Shown one piece after another: positions 33,817 to 41,746 of a stretch of 48,378 nt of DNA. Made by a program: the position numbers and the translations under genes. Origin of the DNA: Betaproteobacteria bacterium (GTDB lineage: Bacteria > Pseudomonadota > Gammaproteobacteria > Burkholderiales > SG8-39); assembly GCA_005881575.1 (NCBI GenBank), contig VBCA01000043.1:1-48378 (forward strand), read 5' to 3'. How positions within the stretch are numbered: the stretch's first letter is position 1; every line of letters begins with the position of its first letter. The notes under the pieces were generated by a model that was given only the letters and a program-made list of their open reading frames with translations, was not told where the DNA came from and did not search any database.

Positions 33817-35124
33817 ATGAATGTGCAGCGCGGCCGGCGAGCGGTGCTCGCCGCCCTTCTGGCATTGATTGCGGCCGACGCAGCAGCCGCGCTCACTGCC
33901 GCCGAGCGGCAGATCGTCGCTGCGGTGAAGGAACGCTCCGGTGCCGCCTTGCAGTTTCTCGAGCGCACGGTGAACGTCAACAGCGGCACCTTGAATCCCG
34001 AAGGCGTGCGCGAGGTGGGGCGCATGTTTCGCGCCGAATTCGACCAGCTCGGCTTCACCACCCGCTGGGTCGACTTGCCGCCCGCCATGCAGCGGGCGGG
34101 CCATCTCGTGGCGGCGCGTGAAGGCAAGCAGGGCAAGCGGCTTCTTTTGATCGGCCACCTCGATACCGTGTTCGAAAAGGACAGTCCGGTCCAGCGCTGG
34201 GAGCGCAAGGGGGATCGCATTCGCGGCCCGGGCGTATCCGACATGAAAGGCGGCGATGTGATCATCGTCGAGGCGTTGCGGGCGCTCGCCAAATTGCACG
34301 CGCTGGACAACACGAGCATCACCGTCGTGTTCACCGGCGACGAAGAGAAGCCGGGTTCGCCTTTGGAGGTCACGCGCGCCGAGCTCGTCAGCGCGGCCAA
34401 GAGAAGCGATCTCGCGCTGGGCTTCGAAGGCATCGTGAAGGACAGAGAGGGCAGGGATACCGCGACCATCGGCCGGCGCGCCGCCTCCGGCTGGATGCTC
34501 ACCGTCACCGGCAAGCCGGGGCATTCTTCCGGCGTATTCAGCGAATCTTCGGGCTTCGGTGCGATATATGAAGGCGCGCGCATTCTGAACGCCTTTCGCG
34601 AGCAGGTGGCCGAAGCGGATCTCACCTTCAATCCCGGCGCCGTGGTGGGCGGCACGGAGGTTTCCTACGACCCCGCTGTCAACAAAGGCAGCGCCTTCGG
34701 CAAGACCAATGTGATTGCGGCGAGTTTCCGCGCCCAGGGAGACCTGCGCTATCTCACTTACGGGCAGCGCGATCGGGCCCACGCCCGGATGCGCGCGATC
34801 GTGGCGAAGAGCTTACCCGGTGCGAAAGCGGAAATCACGTTCAGCGAGTCGTATCCGCCGATGTCGCCCACGCCCGGGAACCTGCGCCTCCTGGAAGCGT
34901 ATTCGCAAGCCAGCGTGGATGCGGGGCTCGGTGTCATCGAAGCGTTGCCGCCGGGACAGCGTGGCGCGGGCGACGTCCAGTTCGTCGCTCCTTACGTGGC
35001 GTGCCTCGACGGCATCGGCGCGAGCGGCGAGGGGTCGCACACCAACGACGAAGACCTGGAGCCCGGGTCGATCGAGCGCGCGACGATTCGCGCGGCCTTG
35101 CTTATCTATCGCCTGACGCGCTGA
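33817..35124 (+). CDS. Exported M20-family metallopeptidase (carboxypeptidase G2-like)
   Basis: A 435-residue protein with a signal peptide (about residues 1-25). The zinc ligands are in LLIGHLDTVFEKD, SDMKGGDV and TGDEEKPGSP, and the last one is in GEGSHTNDED. A lid/dimerisation domain occupies about residues 225-335 (GKPGHSSGVFSESSGFG). This layout matches glutamate carboxypeptidase/carboxypeptidase G2, which removes C-terminal glutamate from folates or peptides; the actual substrate is unknown. A GAGGAG ribosome site precedes the ATG. It lies 38 bases after serC where pheA would be expected. Confidence 0.88.
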   Translation: MNVQRGRRAVLAALLALIAADAAAALTAAERQIVAAVKERSGAALQFLERTVNVNSGTLNPEGVREVGRMFRAEFDQLGFTTRWVDLPPAMQRAGHLVAAREGKQGKRLLLIGHLDTVFEKDSPVQRWERKGDRIRGPGVSDMKGGDVIIVEALRALAKLHALDNTSITVVFTGDEEKPGSPLEVTRAELVSAAKRSDLALGFEGIVKDREGRDTATIGRRAASGWMLTVTGKPGHSSGVFSESSGFGAIYEGARILNAFREQVAEADLTFNPGAVVGGTEVSYDPAVNKGSAFGKTNVIAASFRAQGDLRYLTYGQRDRAHARMRAIVAKSLPGAKAEITFSESYPPMSPTPGNLRLLEAYSQASVDAGLGVIEALPPGQRGAGDVQFVAPYVACLDGIGASGEGSHTNDEDLEPGSIERATIRAALLIYRLTR

Positions 35125-35161
35125 TCCGACCCTGGGCCGCCCTCGCTCCTGGAAACGGCGA

Positions 35162-35977
35162 CTACTTCGCGTCAGCCGGAAAAGCCGGCAGCTTGCCGAT
35201 GTCGCGCAGGTCGTGCTGGATGATCACGGTCGCCTTGAGGTTCGCGGCGATCTTCTTCAACCGCTCGAGCGACGCGACCGTCTGCGCGCGGTCGTAGTTG
35301 AAGGCCGGCACGCCGTCCGATTGGTAGTTCTCGTGGAAGTGCGCGGCGTCGCCGCTCAGCAGGAAATTCTTTCCCGACGAGACGCGCACGAGGAGGCTCG
35401 AGTGCCCGGGCGTGTGGCCGGGCGTGCGGATCACCCTCACCGTGCCGTCGCCCCAGACGTCCTTGTCGAGCGTCAGGGCCTCGACCTTGCGGGCGTTCTC
35501 GCCCATCCAGTCCTTGAAGCCCGCCGCGTTCGCGCCCTGCATCGGCGGGATTGCCGTGATGCCGTCCCAGTCGCCCTTGCCGATGAGCAGCGTCGCATTC
35601 GCAAACGGCGCGAGCTGGCCGGTGTGGTCGGCGTGGAAGTGGCTGATGCCGACGTATTTCACCTGCTCCGGCCTCACCTTCACCTCGGCGAGGCGCTCGA
35701 CGATGCCGACTTTCGGCGCGTTCGGGTTCGAGCCCGGAGCGAAACCGGTGTCCCAGACCATGTAATCGTCACCGTGCTTGATCAGGTAGCAGCTGAACGT
35801 GAAACTCAGCGCGAGGTCCGGCTTGTACGCGAACGTGTCGCTGAAGCGCTCGGCGACGTTGGTGGGCTTAGCGGCCGTGCCGCATTCGATCCGGGTCAGG
35901 GTGACTTCGGGTGTCTGCGCGACCGCGGACAGCGAGAGCAGCGCGCCGGCGATCGCCGGCCAGATTCCGGTCTTCAT
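35162..35977 (-). CDS. Exported metallo-beta-lactamase-fold hydrolase, N-acyl-homoserine-lactonase-like
   Basis: A 271-residue protein with a signal peptide (about residues 1-20). The metal-binding signature SHFHADHTGQ is followed by further ligands in TPGHTPGHSSLLV and LLSGDAAHFHEN. The sequence resembles AiiA/AttM-type lactonases that open acyl-homoserine lactones, but most are cytosolic, so export is unusual. Other periplasmic MBL hydrolases are possible. A strong AGGAGG ribosome site precedes the ATG. It is convergent with the M20 gene and tandem with the cytochrome gene upstream. Confidence 0.8.
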   Translation of the reverse strand: MKTGIWPAIAGALLSLSAVAQTPEVTLTRIECGTAAKPTNVAERFSDTFAYKPDLALSFTFSCYLIKHGDDYMVWDTGFAPGSNPNAPKVGIVERLAEVKVRPEQVKYVGISHFHADHTGQLAPFANATLLIGKGDWDGITAIPPMQGANAAGFKDWMGENARKVEALTLDKDVWGDGTVRVIRTPGHTPGHSSLLVRVSSGKNFLLSGDAAHFHENYQSDGVPAFNYDRAQTVASLERLKKIAANLKATVIIQHDLRDIGKLPAFPADAK

Positions 35978-36031
35978 CGTTTGATTCCTCCTAGTAAATT
36001 GGTCAATGATAGTTCAGGAATCTTCATCCCG

Positions 36032-36598
36032 TCACAGCGCGGAGAGATAGCGCGCGATGGCGTTGCGCTCGCCCTCGCTCAGCATCTGCATGAATCTCGG
36101 CATGTCGAGGTTGTTGGTTCGCTGCTCGGTGGCAAAGGCGCGCATTGCCGCGGCGAGGTATTCCTGACTGAGCCCGGCCAGCCGCGGCGCCGGCATGCCG
36201 CCCTGGAAGTTCGGCTGGTGACAGGCCTGGCACTGGGCGATGCCTTTCGGCGGCGAGGGCGGCTTTGCGGAGGCCCGCCGCGCCGGCCAGGTCTTGGCCG
36301 CGAAATAGGCGGCGATCTTGCGCAGGTCGCCCTCGTCCAGGCCCTTGGCGATGGGCGCCATGATCGCGCTCGCGCGCTCGCCGTTGCGGAAATCGCGCAG
36401 CTGCTTCATGAGGTAGCCCTGCTCCTGGCCCCAGATGGGCGGAACGGTCTTGGGGTCGGCAGGAACGCCTTTGTCGCCATGGCATGCCGCGCAGAGCTGC
36501 GCTTTCGCCTCGATCTCATCCGCGGCATGCGCCGGCGGGACGGCGAGCGCAAGGCCGATCCCCATTCCGAAAATCGCCGAAAAGAAGCGTGTGTGCAT
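36032..36598 (-). CDS. Diheme cytochrome c (c4-like)
   Basis: A 188-residue periplasmic electron carrier with a signal peptide ending near PAHA. Two similar halves each have a heme-attachment motif: CAACH early (LCAACHGDKGVPADP) and CQACH in the middle (QCQACHQPNFQGGMPAP). Distal methionines are plausible at IMAPI and DMPRFMQML. The halves resemble cytochrome c4. The start at 36598 is chosen for its GGAGG site and a normal signal peptide. It is divergent from the heme-motif/Vgb-like gene 74 bases away. Confidence 0.87.
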   Translation of the reverse strand: MHTRFFSAIFGMGIGLALAVPPAHAADEIEAKAQLCAACHGDKGVPADPKTVPPIWGQEQGYLMKQLRDFRNGERASAIMAPIAKGLDEGDLRKIAAYFAAKTWPARRASAKPPSPPKGIAQCQACHQPNFQGGMPAPRLAGLSQEYLAAAMRAFATEQRTNNLDMPRFMQMLSEGERNAIARYLSAL

Positions 36599-36672
36599 GA
36601 CGAGATTCCTCCCTCTCCCCCGCGGGGCCAAAGTGTGGCAGGATACCGCATAGTTTTCATCGGGAGAACCCT

Positions 36673-38331
36673 ATGCGAGCCAAGCTGATGTTGACCCTTG
36701 CCGCCACCGCAGCCGCGATGGTGTTTCCGCCGGCCAGCAGCGTCGCCTGGGCCGAAGCCGATGCGGCGCTCACCGGCGTCGTCAGCTCCGAGGCCGAAGG
36801 CAGGATGGAAGGCGTGGTCGTCACCGCGCACCGGCCCGGAGCTATCGTCCAGGTCAGCGTGACCACGGATTCGGAGGGCCGCTACAGCTTCCCGCGGAAC
36901 CGCTTGCAACCGGGCGCATACACGCTCGACATCCGGGCGGTCGGCTACGACATCGGCTCCCCGGTCAGGGCGACCGTGGCGAACGGAAAAGCCGCGACGG
37001 CCGACATCAAGCTGAAGAAGACGAAGAACCTCGCCGGCCAGCTTACCAATGCCGAGTGGATGATGAGTTTCCCCGGCACCGAGGACCAGAAGGCGGAGCT
37101 GCTCAACTGCGTAGGCTGCCACACGCTGGAGCGCGTCGCGCGCTCGACGCACGATGCCGACGAATGGACGCACGTGATCAGCCGCATGCGGGGCTACGGC
37201 GCCGTGAGCCAGCCGATCAAGCCTCAGCGCATGCTGGACGCGAACCGCGCCGGGACGCCCGAGCAATTCCGCAAGGCCGCCGAGTATCTTGCGACGATCA
37301 ACCTCGCCGCCACCGACCATTGGGCGTACGAATTGAAGACGCTGCCGCGTCCCAAGGGCCGCGACACCCGCGCCATCGTCACGCAGTACGACATGGGGCG
37401 CCCGACGACCGAGCCGCACGACGTGCTGGTCGACAAGGAGGGCTACGTCTGGTACACGGATTTCGGCGAGATGTTCATCGGCAAGTTCGATCCGAAGACG
37501 CTCAAGCTCGTCGAATATCCGATCCGGAAGTTCAAGGACAAGGCGCCGACCGGGCTGCTCTCGATCGAGTTCGATCACGAGGGCAAGATCTGGTTCGACA
37601 CCATGTATCAGGGCTCGCTCGGCTGCCTCGATCCCAAGACCGGCAAGATCGACTACTACCCGGTGGCGAAGGAATGGAACGACGACACCGTGCAGCTCAA
37701 CTTCTCGGGGCTGCGCCACGACGTCGACGGCAAGGTCTGGACCAAGACCGTGGGCACGCAGCATATCTTCCGGGTCGACATCAAGACCGGCCAATGGGAG
37801 CGCTTCCACCCGGCCGACTTCCTGCCGGAGGACAAGAGGAAGGGCGCGAGCATCTACCAGGTGATCTCGGACTCGCAGAACAACCTGTGGATGGCCGAGT
37901 TCACCCGGGGCCATATCGGCAAGATCGACGCGAAGACGACGAAGGTGACGTGGTGGCCGTTCCCCACGGAGAACGCCCGCGGCCGCCGCATGAACATCGA
38001 CGATCAGGACCGCATCACCGTGACCGAATATCGCGGCAACAAGGTCGCGGTGTTCGACACGAGGGCGGAGAAATTCACGGAATACGAATTGCCGCCCCGC
38101 ACCTATCCGTACCGGGCCAATTTCGACAAGAACGGCGAAATCTGGGCGTCGACGATGCACACCGACCGGGTCGTGCGCCTCGATCCCAAAACGGGAACAG
38201 CAGTGCAGTACCTGATGCCGTCCGACACCAACATGCGCACGGTGTTCGTCGACAACTCGACGACGCCGACGACGTTCTGGGTCGGGAGCAACCACGACCA
38301 CCGGATCGTGAAGGTCGAGCCGCTCGACTGA
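36673..38331 (+). CDS. Exported Vgb-like propeller with carboxypeptidase-regulatory domain and heme motif
   Basis: A 552-residue protein with a signal peptide (about residues 1-27). A carboxypeptidase-regulatory-like beta-sandwich follows (about 30-115: TGVVSSEAEGRMEGVVVTAH, GRYSFPRN). Next is a single CVGCH heme-attachment motif near residue 151 in a helical segment, then a seven-bladed propeller resembling virginiamycin B lyase (PHDVLVDKEGYVWYTDFGEM, GKIDAKTTKVTWWPFPTENA). The heme motif and the divergent diheme cytochrome suggest a redox role, so antibiotic lyase activity should not be assumed. A GGGAG ribosome site precedes the start. Confidence 0.78.
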   Translation: MRAKLMLTLAATAAAMVFPPASSVAWAEADAALTGVVSSEAEGRMEGVVVTAHRPGAIVQVSVTTDSEGRYSFPRNRLQPGAYTLDIRAVGYDIGSPVRATVANGKAATADIKLKKTKNLAGQLTNAEWMMSFPGTEDQKAELLNCVGCHTLERVARSTHDADEWTHVISRMRGYGAVSQPIKPQRMLDANRAGTPEQFRKAAEYLATINLAATDHWAYELKTLPRPKGRDTRAIVTQYDMGRPTTEPHDVLVDKEGYVWYTDFGEMFIGKFDPKTLKLVEYPIRKFKDKAPTGLLSIEFDHEGKIWFDTMYQGSLGCLDPKTGKIDYYPVAKEWNDDTVQLNFSGLRHDVDGKVWTKTVGTQHIFRVDIKTGQWERFHPADFLPEDKRKGASIYQVISDSQNNLWMAEFTRGHIGKIDAKTTKVTWWPFPTENARGRRMNIDDQDRITVTEYRGNKVAVFDTRAEKFTEYELPPRTYPYRANFDKNGEIWASTMHTDRVVRLDPKTGTAVQYLMPSDTNMRTVFVDNSTTPTTFWVGSNHDHRIVKVEPLD

Positions 38332-38429
38332 AGTCCCGGCACCGTCGCCGGTTCGGCACCGGGCTGTTATGTGCTCGCGGGGCGGTGATCCCCAAGTCGC
38401 TGCGGTGAGGGCTCGTGCCGAGCCGCTCA

Positions 38430-38815
38430 ACTCGCTCTATAAGGACTTCCCCGGAACTGCAAGGCTGATGTGAACAGGATCGACTGCGGAACTATAACCG
38501 GCCTGTTTGCGAGCGAATGTGTGCTCTGGCCCTGATGAAAGCCGCGCGCCCGGTTCCCATACGTTAGTCGGCATCGTATTGCTGCCGAGTTGATCGGAGT
38601 GTCCGAACGCCGGTCTGACCTGTTTGTCATCAACGAGTGCAGTCTGGCAAGGAAGTGAATTCGATTCACGCGGCTCGCAGCGTTTGATTCTTGCTCAGTA
38701 GCGCCCAGGCGATGCGCGCGTTCTTGGCGGCGGTGGCGACGAGCGCCTTGTGGTAACCGCGTCGAGCCTGCATCGATAGGACCCAACGCGACAGGCGATC
38801 GCTGTGGCGCGTGGC
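38430..38815 (-). mobile_element. IS110-family insertion sequence remnant (3' end)
   Basis: On the minus strand, 38811 down to a TGA at 38666-38668 encodes the tail of an IS110-type transposase (SRWVLSMQARRGYHKALVAT, AAKNARIAWALLSKNQTLRA). The next ~235 bases, to about 38430, look like the non-coding right end usual in this family, which has no terminal inverted repeats. The catalytic DEDD and Ser domains are gone, so it cannot move. It accounts for most of the otherwise gene-free stretch 38332-38819. Confidence 0.65.
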
Positions 38816-38819
38816 GGTG

Positions 38820-39083
38820 AGCAGTCTGCGCAAGGCCCCGACGCCCGATTTCGCGGGAGCCGAGAAGTTCTACGACGAAGCGCTGCGCATCGACCCCAGG
38901 CACCGCGGCGCGCTCGAATACTCGGGCGAGCTCTACCTGCAGACGGGCGACCTCGCGAAGGCCGAGCAGCGCCTCGCCGCGCTCGACAAGGCGTGCAGGT
39001 TCGGGTGCTCGGAATACAGCGACCTGAAGAAGGCGATCGCGCAATACAAGGCCGGCAGCGGCACGACTTCGTCGGGCTACTGA
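38820..39083 (+). pseudogene. TPR-protein remnant (C-terminal part)
   Basis: The frame reads GAEKFYDEALRIDPRHRGAL, EYSGELYLQTGDLAKAEQRL, then CRFGCSEYSDLKKAI before a stop. These are the last tetratricopeptide repeats and Cys-containing end of a common exported TPR protein of proteobacteria. No signal peptide or N-terminal repeats precede it: homology begins directly at the IS110 fragment. A GTG or ATG near 38804-38811 could in principle start it, but the product would be a fragment. Confidence 0.65.
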
Positions 39084-39127
39084 AGGCTTATTCCAACGGC
39101 ACAAGGCGCCGGTCGGCGCCTTGTCGC

Positions 39128-39991
39128 TCACCCATCCAATACCGCGAGGTCGAGCCGCCGTAGGCGCGCCGGGTCTGCAATCACCTCGACCTCGGAGATC
39201 TTCCCTGCGCTGATTTTCAGCCCGAGCACGAGGAACAGACGACCGCGCGGCGCCACGACCACGCCCACCGCGCCGTTCACGAGCGCGATTCGCGCCGCCT
39301 GCGCGCGTCCCGAGAAGAGCTTGGCCACGGCCTGGGCCCCACGCACTTCCGCGGACGGGCCTCCGCGCAGCGCCGCCGGGTCGGGCCGGAAGACGACCTC
39401 CGGATCGAGCACGGAGACGAGCGCCTCGAAGTCGCCCCCGCGAGCGGCCGCGAGAAAGGCCCCGACGACCTCGCGCTGGCGCGCGATGTCGGGCGCCGCA
39501 GCCGCCCCGCGCACGCGCCGGCGCGCGCGGCTCGCGAGCTGCCGCGCCGCGGCCGTGGAGCGCCCGACGATGGGGGCGATCTCGTCGAACGACAGGTCGA
39601 ACATGTCGTGCAGCACGAACGCGAGCCGCTCGGCGGGGGCTAGCGTGTCGAGCACCACCAAGAGCGCTAGGCCGACCGAGTCGGCGAGCAGCGCCTCCTC
39701 TTGGGGGTCGGGTGCCAGCCCGCGGTCAGGGTCTGGCGCCTGATCGTCGAGCGGTTGCTCGCCGCGCGACTTGCGCGAGCGCAGCATGTCGAGGCACACC
39801 CGCGCGACCACCGTCGTCAGCCAGCCCTCGAGGTTGTCGATGCCGCCGCTGTCCGCGCGGCCGAGCCGCAGCCAGGCCTCCTGGACCGCGTCCTCGGCCT
39901 CGCCGAGCGATCCGAGCATCCGGTAGGCCACCCCCCGCAGGCGGCCGCGCTCGGCCTCGAAGCGCTGCGCCAGCCCTTCGTGCTTGTCCAT
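39128..39991 (-). CDS. ECF41-type RNA polymerase sigma factor (SigJ-like)
   Basis: A 287-residue sigma factor. Region 2 (AYRMLGSLGEAEDAVQEAWL and NLEGWLTTVVARVCLDMLRS) and region 4 (LSFDEIAPIVGRSTAAARQL) are followed by a C-terminal SnoaL-like domain (about residues 170-280: VVGAFLAAARGGDFEALVSV). In ECF41 proteins this extension replaces a separate anti-sigma factor. The gene is divergent from a carboxymuconolactone-decarboxylase-family gene, the standard ECF41 partner. A TGTCACA-N16-CGTC promoter on its own strand lies 37 bases upstream. Confidence 0.92.
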   Translation of the reverse strand: MDKHEGLAQRFEAERGRLRGVAYRMLGSLGEAEDAVQEAWLRLGRADSGGIDNLEGWLTTVVARVCLDMLRSRKSRGEQPLDDQAPDPDRGLAPDPQEEALLADSVGLALLVVLDTLAPAERLAFVLHDMFDLSFDEIAPIVGRSTAAARQLASRARRRVRGAAAAPDIARQREVVGAFLAAARGGDFEALVSVLDPEVVFRPDPAALRGGPSAEVRGAQAVAKLFSGRAQAARIALVNGAVGVVVAPRGRLFLVLGLKISAGKISEVEVIADPARLRRLDLAVLDG

Positions 39992-39992
39992 C

Positions 39993-40019
39993 GGTCACAT
40001 TCTCCCGCGTTGATCCGTC
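39993..40019 (+). promoter_or_regulatory. ECF41-type promoter for the decarboxylase-family gene
   Basis: GGTCACA (39993-39999; six of seven match TGTCACA), a 16-base spacer and CGTC (40016-40019) fit the known ECF41 promoter motif. Transcription would start near 40026 and run into the gene at 40088. The -35 begins one base beyond the sigma gene's start codon. Confidence 0.65.
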
Positions 40020-40027
40020 ATGGCGAT

Positions 40028-40054
40028 GACGAGTGGATCGCATTCAATGTGACA
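40028..40054 (-). promoter_or_regulatory. ECF41-type promoter for the sigma factor gene (autoregulation)
   Basis: On the minus strand a perfect TGTCACA (40054-40048), a 16-base spacer and CGTC (40031-40028) point toward the sigma gene. Its -10 box lies eight bases from the -10 of the opposing promoter, so the two face each other and overlap in RNA-polymerase footprint. Confidence 0.65.
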
Positions 40055-40087
40055 CAGTCAAGACCGAAACCTGATAGGAGAAGCACC

Positions 40088-40546
40088 ATGCAAGCACGTA
40101 TGAAGAACCCCGCGATGATCGTTCCCGATGCCCTGCAGGCGCTGCAGACGCTGGCGGCGGCCACGGAAAAAGCCGGCGTGCCGCCGCGCACGCTAGGCCT
40201 CGCCCACCTGCGCGCAAGCCAGATCAACGGCTGCAGCGTCTGCGTCGACATGGCGCGCCTCGCGAAGAAGAAGACCGGCGAGACGGAAGAGCGCCTGTTC
40301 GCGGTGGCGGCGTGGCGCGAGATGCCTTACTTCACCGACGCCGAGCGCGCCGCGCTGGCGCTGACCGAGGCCGTAACCCGGCTGAGCGACCGGGCGGACG
40401 CGGTGCCGGATGCGGTCTGGGACGAGGCCGCGCGCCACTACGACGAGAAGGCGCTCGGGGCGCTGGTGCTGTCGATCGCCATGACCAACGTCTGGAACCG
40501 GCTCAACGTCGCGGTGAGACAGCCGGCGGGGCAGAGCTGGGGCTAG
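40088..40546 (+). CDS. Carboxymuconolactone decarboxylase (AhpD-like) family protein
   Basis: A 152-residue all-helical protein: ALQTLAAATEKAGVPPRTLG leads to LAHLRASQINGCSVCVDMAR, with the CxxC pair of the AhpD-like peroxidase branch. Most relatives have CxxCxxxH, with His as proton relay; here the His position is Ala (CSVCVDMARLA), so activity may differ. It is the likely target of the adjacent ECF41 sigma factor, acting in detoxification of an unknown oxidant. GGAG precedes the ATG. Confidence 0.88.
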   Translation: MQARMKNPAMIVPDALQALQTLAAATEKAGVPPRTLGLAHLRASQINGCSVCVDMARLAKKKTGETEERLFAVAAWREMPYFTDAERAALALTEAVTRLSDRADAVPDAVWDEAARHYDEKALGALVLSIAMTNVWNRLNVAVRQPAGQSWG

Positions 40547-40561
40547 AGCGGCGCGCGGGGC

Positions 40562-41233
40562 TTACGCCGGCCCTACGAAGCCGATATATGCCCCGCACGC
40601 GTGCTCGGGCATGACGAGCATCGCTCCTTCGCCCGTGTTGCGGATTCCGCGCGCGGGCGGCGGGAGGCCGTGGTCGGCGATCCATTTCGCGCAAGCGTCC
40701 ATGCTGCTCGTTCGGTACAAAATCTGGAACGGTCCCGGGCCGCTGCGCTCGAGGGCGTCGGCGCAGACGCCCGGCCCCGCGGGCTGCGCGAGGCCCAGCG
40801 CCGTCGCGCCGAGCTGGAATATCGCCATGTCGGCGTTGATCACGGTGCCGCGCTCCATTTTCGGCGCCGGCACGCCGAGCACGCGGGCGTAGTGGGCTGC
40901 GGCCGCGGCGACGTCCTTGACGGCGATGTAGACGCGCTCGATGCGCTGCACGCCGTTGGGATGGCGGCTCGCCGGTTGTACGTTCGGCGCGACCAGCGTG
41001 AGGTAGGCGATGCCGTGGCGCGCGTGCACCGCGGCCGAATCCGCGGCCAGATCGTCGCTCGCGAGGGCGATCGACCGGAGGCCTTCGCGAGGGGCGGGCG
41101 CGAGCTGCAGGCGGTCGCCGTCGTTGCGGGCTATGCCGACGTCGTCGACGTCGAAGCCCAGACGGCGGTACGCGGCGATCCCGGATGCGAGGTCCGCGAC
41201 GCCGATCGTTACGTGATCGATGCGGGTAAGAAT
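40562..41233 (-). CDS. VOC (glyoxalase-like) family protein with no standard start codon
   Basis: A 223-residue reading frame carrying two VOC half-domains: LTRIDHVTIGVADLASGIAA onward, and RIERVYIAVKDVAAAAAHYA onward. Homology begins at the codon before LTRIDH, which is ATT at 41231-41233. No ATG, GTG or TTG lies between it and an in-frame TGA near 41275. Either ATT is a rare initiator or an ATG has mutated. The first usable standard start, GTG at 41029, would lose most of the first half-domain. Members are metal-dependent lyases, dioxygenases or resistance proteins; the substrate is unknown. There is no ribosome site worth noting. Confidence 0.6.
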   Translation of the reverse strand: MLTRIDHVTIGVADLASGIAAYRRLGFDVDDVGIARNDGDRLQLAPAPREGLRSIALASDDLAADSAAVHARHGIAYLTLVAPNVQPASRHPNGVQRIERVYIAVKDVAAAAAHYARVLGVPAPKMERGTVINADMAIFQLGATALGLAQPAGPGVCADALERSGPGPFQILYRTSSMDACAKWIADHGLPPPARGIRNTGEGAMLVMPEHACGAYIGFVGPA

Positions 41234-41269
41234 GGCTGCGTTCGAGGCGGAGCGGGAGTGACCCGGCGC

Positions 41270-41539
41270 TCAGATTCCGGGTCTTGCGACCAGCGGGAAC
41301 TTGTCGGGATGGCGGATCGATTCGACGGCCAGATCCACGTCGAGGTCGGGCCAGTAGAGGTGATGCGGCTGAGGGCGTTCGACGTTCGTGAGCTTCGCGA
41401 TCGGAGCGTCCTTGAACCAGGGAAATTCCGAAAACGGGACGAACAGCTCCTCCGCACTGAGCATCAGCCAGAAGCCGTGAGTCGAGACGTTCGTTACCTC
41501 AACGTCCAAAGTGCTTGCGCCAGGCAGCACGGATGTCAT
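41270..41539 (-). CDS. DUF2442 domain-containing protein
   Basis: An 89-residue protein: VEVTNVSTHGFWLMLSAEEL, then FVPFSEFPWFKDAPIAKLTN and LYWPDLDVDLAVESIRHPDK, the DUF2442 pattern. These small proteins are usually encoded next to a DUF4160 gene, as here, and the pair behaves like a candidate toxin-antitoxin module, although proof is lacking. Its ATG lies inside the 3' part of the frameshifted DUF4160 gene. Confidence 0.88.
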   Translation of the reverse strand: MTSVLPGASTLDVEVTNVSTHGFWLMLSAEELFVPFSEFPWFKDAPIAKLTNVERPQPHHLYWPDLDVDLAVESIRHPDKFPLVARPGI

Positions 41540-41737
41540 GTTCGCGTTTCCGGATCAGTGCCTCGCCGCCCGAATTTGGCGGTCGTCCAGGCGGTAATTC
41601 TGCGCCAGTTCGATCTTCGGCTCAAGCGAGAACTTCGCTTCCCCGTCTGCGCAATGCACGTGGACATGCATGCGCGATTCCTCGCGGGAGAAGAAAAAGA
41701 ACCGGAATCCATCCTCGCGAAAGATCGTAGGGCTCAC
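41499..41737 (-). pseudogene. DUF4160 domain protein, frameshifted
   Basis: The frame starts MSPTIFREDGFRFFFFSREE, continues RMHVHVHCADGEAKFSLEP and then ends prematurely at RAARH and a TGA. One base is missing just before that stop (GCGGCGAGG where GCGGCGGAGG would keep frame). In the restored frame the typical ending EALIRKREHDIRAAWRKHFG follows, with a stop at 41499. As written, the 60-residue product lacks its last helix. The intact gene would have overlapped the DUF2442 start by about 40 bases. Confidence 0.7.
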
Positions 41738-41746
41738 GGGGCTGGC

